Origin: CAYSUS01 sp964434165
GTDB lineage: Bacteria; Planctomycetota; Planctomycetia; Pirellulales; Thermoguttaceae
Assembly (NCBI GenBank): GCA_964434165.1
Contig: CAYSUS010000032.1
Location: 7,483-71,482, forward strand
DNA length: 64,000 bases
Direction: 5' to 3'
Shown here: positions 62,522-64,000 of the stretch, in pieces
Numbering within the stretch: the stretch's first letter is position 1
Layout: each line of letters starts with the position of its first letter
Position numbers and translations under genes: made by a program
Notes under the pieces: generated by a model
What the model was told of the DNA's origin: nothing
The model's input: the letters and a program-made list of their open reading frames with translations, nothing else
The model's database searches: none

Positions 62522-63568
62522 TCAAGCCGCGTCCGAATCGGCCCGTTCGCCCGCGAGCCGCTTGCAGGCCGCCACGACGTCGTCCACCTCGATGGCCTCC
62601 ATCAGCGCGGGCGAGGCGCGGCGACGGCGCCGGGTGCCGTCACACCTTGCCTTCTGGATCGTCGCGTGCGCCGGGCCGTAGGGCCCGTTGCGCTCGCCCG
62701 GCATGGGCCCGAACAGCCCGACGCACGGCGTACCCACCGCGGCCGCCAGGTGCAAAGGCCCCGTATCCGAGGCGACGAACACGGCCGCGCGCCGGGCGAT
62801 CGCCGCGAGCTGCCTCAGCGTGCTGGACGGGGCGAGCCGCGCGTGCGTCTGCGACGCATCCACGATCCGCTCGGCCAGGCGGCGTTCCTGCTCACCCCCC
62901 CACACGACCAGGCTGGGCAGACCGATCTCGACTCCGAGTCGCGCGGCCACGGCGGCGAACCGGTCGGCCGGCCACAGCTTGGACGGCCAACCCGCCCCCG
63001 GATTGATCACTGCGAAGCCCGCATCGAGACCTTGCGACTGGATGAGGGACTCGGCCCAGGACCGGTCCTCCGCCGATTCGGGCAGTCCGAACCGAACTGG
63101 CGGCGACTCGATGCCCAGGGGCCGGAGCAGCTCGAGGTTGCATTCGATGATGTGAGTCCGGGTGGAGCGGACGAGCTCGTTGTTCAGCCACGGGCTCAGC
63201 TCGCGGCCCTTGTCGCAGCCGAACCCGATCCGCCGCCGCGCCCCGGAGAGCCACGCCATGACGGCACTCCGGGCAAGCCCCTGGAGATCAATGGAAACGT
63301 CGGCCCGGAATGCGCGGAGCCGCGGCCGCAGGGCGCGGACCTGGCCGGGCGACTTGAGCCAGCCCCGCGGCAGCACGATCAGCTCGTCCAGCGACGGGTG
63401 CCCCTCAAGCAGCGGGGAGGCGGGCCGCTCCACGGCCCAGGCGATGCGGGCGCGGGGCCAGGCGTCGCGGAGGGCATTCAGCACGGGCAAGCCGTGGAGC
63501 ACGTCGCCGATGGCCGAGAGTCGCACAAGCAGCACGCGCGGGGCGCCGCGATCGGCGGAGGGGGTCAT
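62522..63568 (-). CDS. GT9 glycosyltransferase (heptosyltransferase-like)
   Basis: A 348-residue GT-B fold enzyme of family 9, which in Gram-negatives adds heptose to LPS core. The start VLLVRLSAIGDVLHGLPVLNALR is diagnostic; the C-terminal nucleotide-sugar site has AVINPGAGWPSKLWPADRFA and VASDTGPLHLAAAVGTPCVGLFGP. ATG 63568 (MTPSADRGAPRVLL) keeps the motif at residue 12; an upstream extension has no similarity. The acceptor is unknown; in a planctomycete-like cell it could build LPS or another glycan. Confidence 0.92.
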   Translation of the reverse strand: MTPSADRGAPRVLLVRLSAIGDVLHGLPVLNALRDAWPRARIAWAVERPASPLLEGHPSLDELIVLPRGWLKSPGQVRALRPRLRAFRADVSIDLQGLARSAVMAWLSGARRRIGFGCDKGRELSPWLNNELVRSTRTHIIECNLELLRPLGIESPPVRFGLPESAEDRSWAESLIQSQGLDAGFAVINPGAGWPSKLWPADRFAAVAARLGVEIGLPSLVVWGGEQERRLAERIVDASQTHARLAPSSTLRQLAAIARRAAVFVASDTGPLHLAAAVGTPCVGLFGPMPGERNGPYGPAHATIQKARCDGTRRRRRASPALMEAIEVDDVVAACKRLAGERADSDAA

Positions 63569-64000
63569 GCGGGCTTCCTTTCCTGGGTCGCCGGAACGGG
63601 ACGGAGCGGTCGGCACGCTTCTGGCGCGCGGTCGGTCGCCCCGGGTCTTCTGCGGGCACCGCATTATAAGGGCGCCGTCGCTCGCGGCCCAAGAGACAAA
63701 CCGAATCGGTATTTGTGGAAACCCCGCGCGGACCTATAATCCGGCCGCTCGCAGGAGGGCCTCGCGCGCCCTCACGGCGCCGCGGTCCGCGCGCTCTACG
63801 GACGGAGCGCGGCGGCCCCGCGCCCACTGGTCTTGATCGACTCATCACTGGGGGGCTTTTTGGGATGGAACCCAACGGGAGTCGCTTTGGTCTCCACGCG
63901 CGCCGCGCCGAAGCAGCCGGTAGCGCGGAACCGTCGTGGCTCGACCGGCTACCCGGCCCGGCCAAATAATACCGAAGGCTATGATAATTACTTGATTTAT
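63569..64000. other. End of window, promoter but no clear gene
   Basis: Holds the promoter candidate at 63712..63740. A 34-codon plus-strand frame (ATG 63865 to 63969, MEPNGSRFGLHARRAEAAGS...) follows a GGGGGG/T-run and could be a short leader, but it lacks independent support. The last 30 bp are AT-rich. Confidence 0.4.
63712..63740 (+). promoter_or_regulatory. Candidate promoter with perfect TATAAT
   Basis: TATAAT at 63735..63740 with TTTGTG (63712..63717) 17 bp upstream. The -10 is perfect; the -35 is weak. It points right, out of the window. Confidence 0.4.

Overview
The window is GC-rich (stop-poor in all frames) chromosomal DNA that most resembles a member of the Planctomycetota. The reasons are the small zinc-ribbon and conserved proteins of a planctomycete style (for example 43612..43842 and 43956..44441), secreted PQQ-propeller, HEAT-LamG and PEP-CTERM-type proteins, a Tex protein with a very long disordered insert, and many zinc-ribbon-plus-membrane proteins. 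This assignment is inference from protein style, not from a marker gene. No rRNA, CRISPR array, intact transposase or prophage was seen.

Layout. 1-13.3 kb: central metabolism and envelope functions: pyruvate phosphate dikinase, biosynthetic arginine decarboxylase, a MATE exporter, an ABC exporter, and a coupled pair of lipid-linked-sugar glycosyltransferases. 13.3-23.1 kb: a membrane-anchored isoaspartyl methyltransferase, membrane and zinc-ribbon proteins, a lipoprotein, a DinG-type helicase, a DUF2752 protein and a large polytopic membrane protein. A 227-bp element with near-perfect terminal inverted repeats around the tail of a REP-associated transposase lies at 16.66-16.88 kb. 23.2-29.8 kb: Tex, a STAS protein, a LOG-family protein, then about 0.9 kb of gene debris including the tail of a GAPDH gene. 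29.8-34.9 kb: a 1,523-residue secreted PEP-CTERM-type protein and a lone response regulator. 35.2-39.0 kb: the sdhCAB operon. 39.1-41.4 kb: small DNA/RNA-binding regulators, including a CsrA-like protein, a REC-HATPase fusion and tRNA-Leu(UAA). 41.5-43.5 kb: leuA with a complete transcription attenuator. 43.6-49.4 kb: conserved small proteins, a lipoprotein, an enolase-superfamily enzyme and a CPA2 antiporter. 49.5-62.1 kb: a secreted glycan/peptide utilisation block (POT transporter, GH92 mannosidase, beta-helix protein, HEAT-LamG protein, methyltransferase-PQQ protein, discoidin PEP-CTERM protein). 62.5-63.6 kb: a GT9 glycosyltransferase.

The best-supported unusual feature is the leuA leader on the minus strand. 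It has a sigma70-like promoter (43460..43488), a 19-residue leader peptide with six leucines in eight codons, a 17-nt segment that pairs with the 5' half of the terminator, and a rho-independent terminator with seven U before leuA. The leader uses one TTA codon, and the tRNA that reads TTA is encoded just downstream of leuA. The second is a family of four intergenic 31-35 bp nested palindromes (3.2, 14.35, 44.45 and 48.67 kb) built from GACTTC/GAAGTC half-sites.

Functional links: ppdK and sdhCAB serve central carbon flow. The signalling proteins (STAS, REC-HATPase, REC-only) could form a partner-switching set. The GH92/POT/beta-helix/LamG/PQQ genes look like cell-envelope or periplasmic polymer turnover. 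These links are inferred from neighbourhood and family knowledge only.
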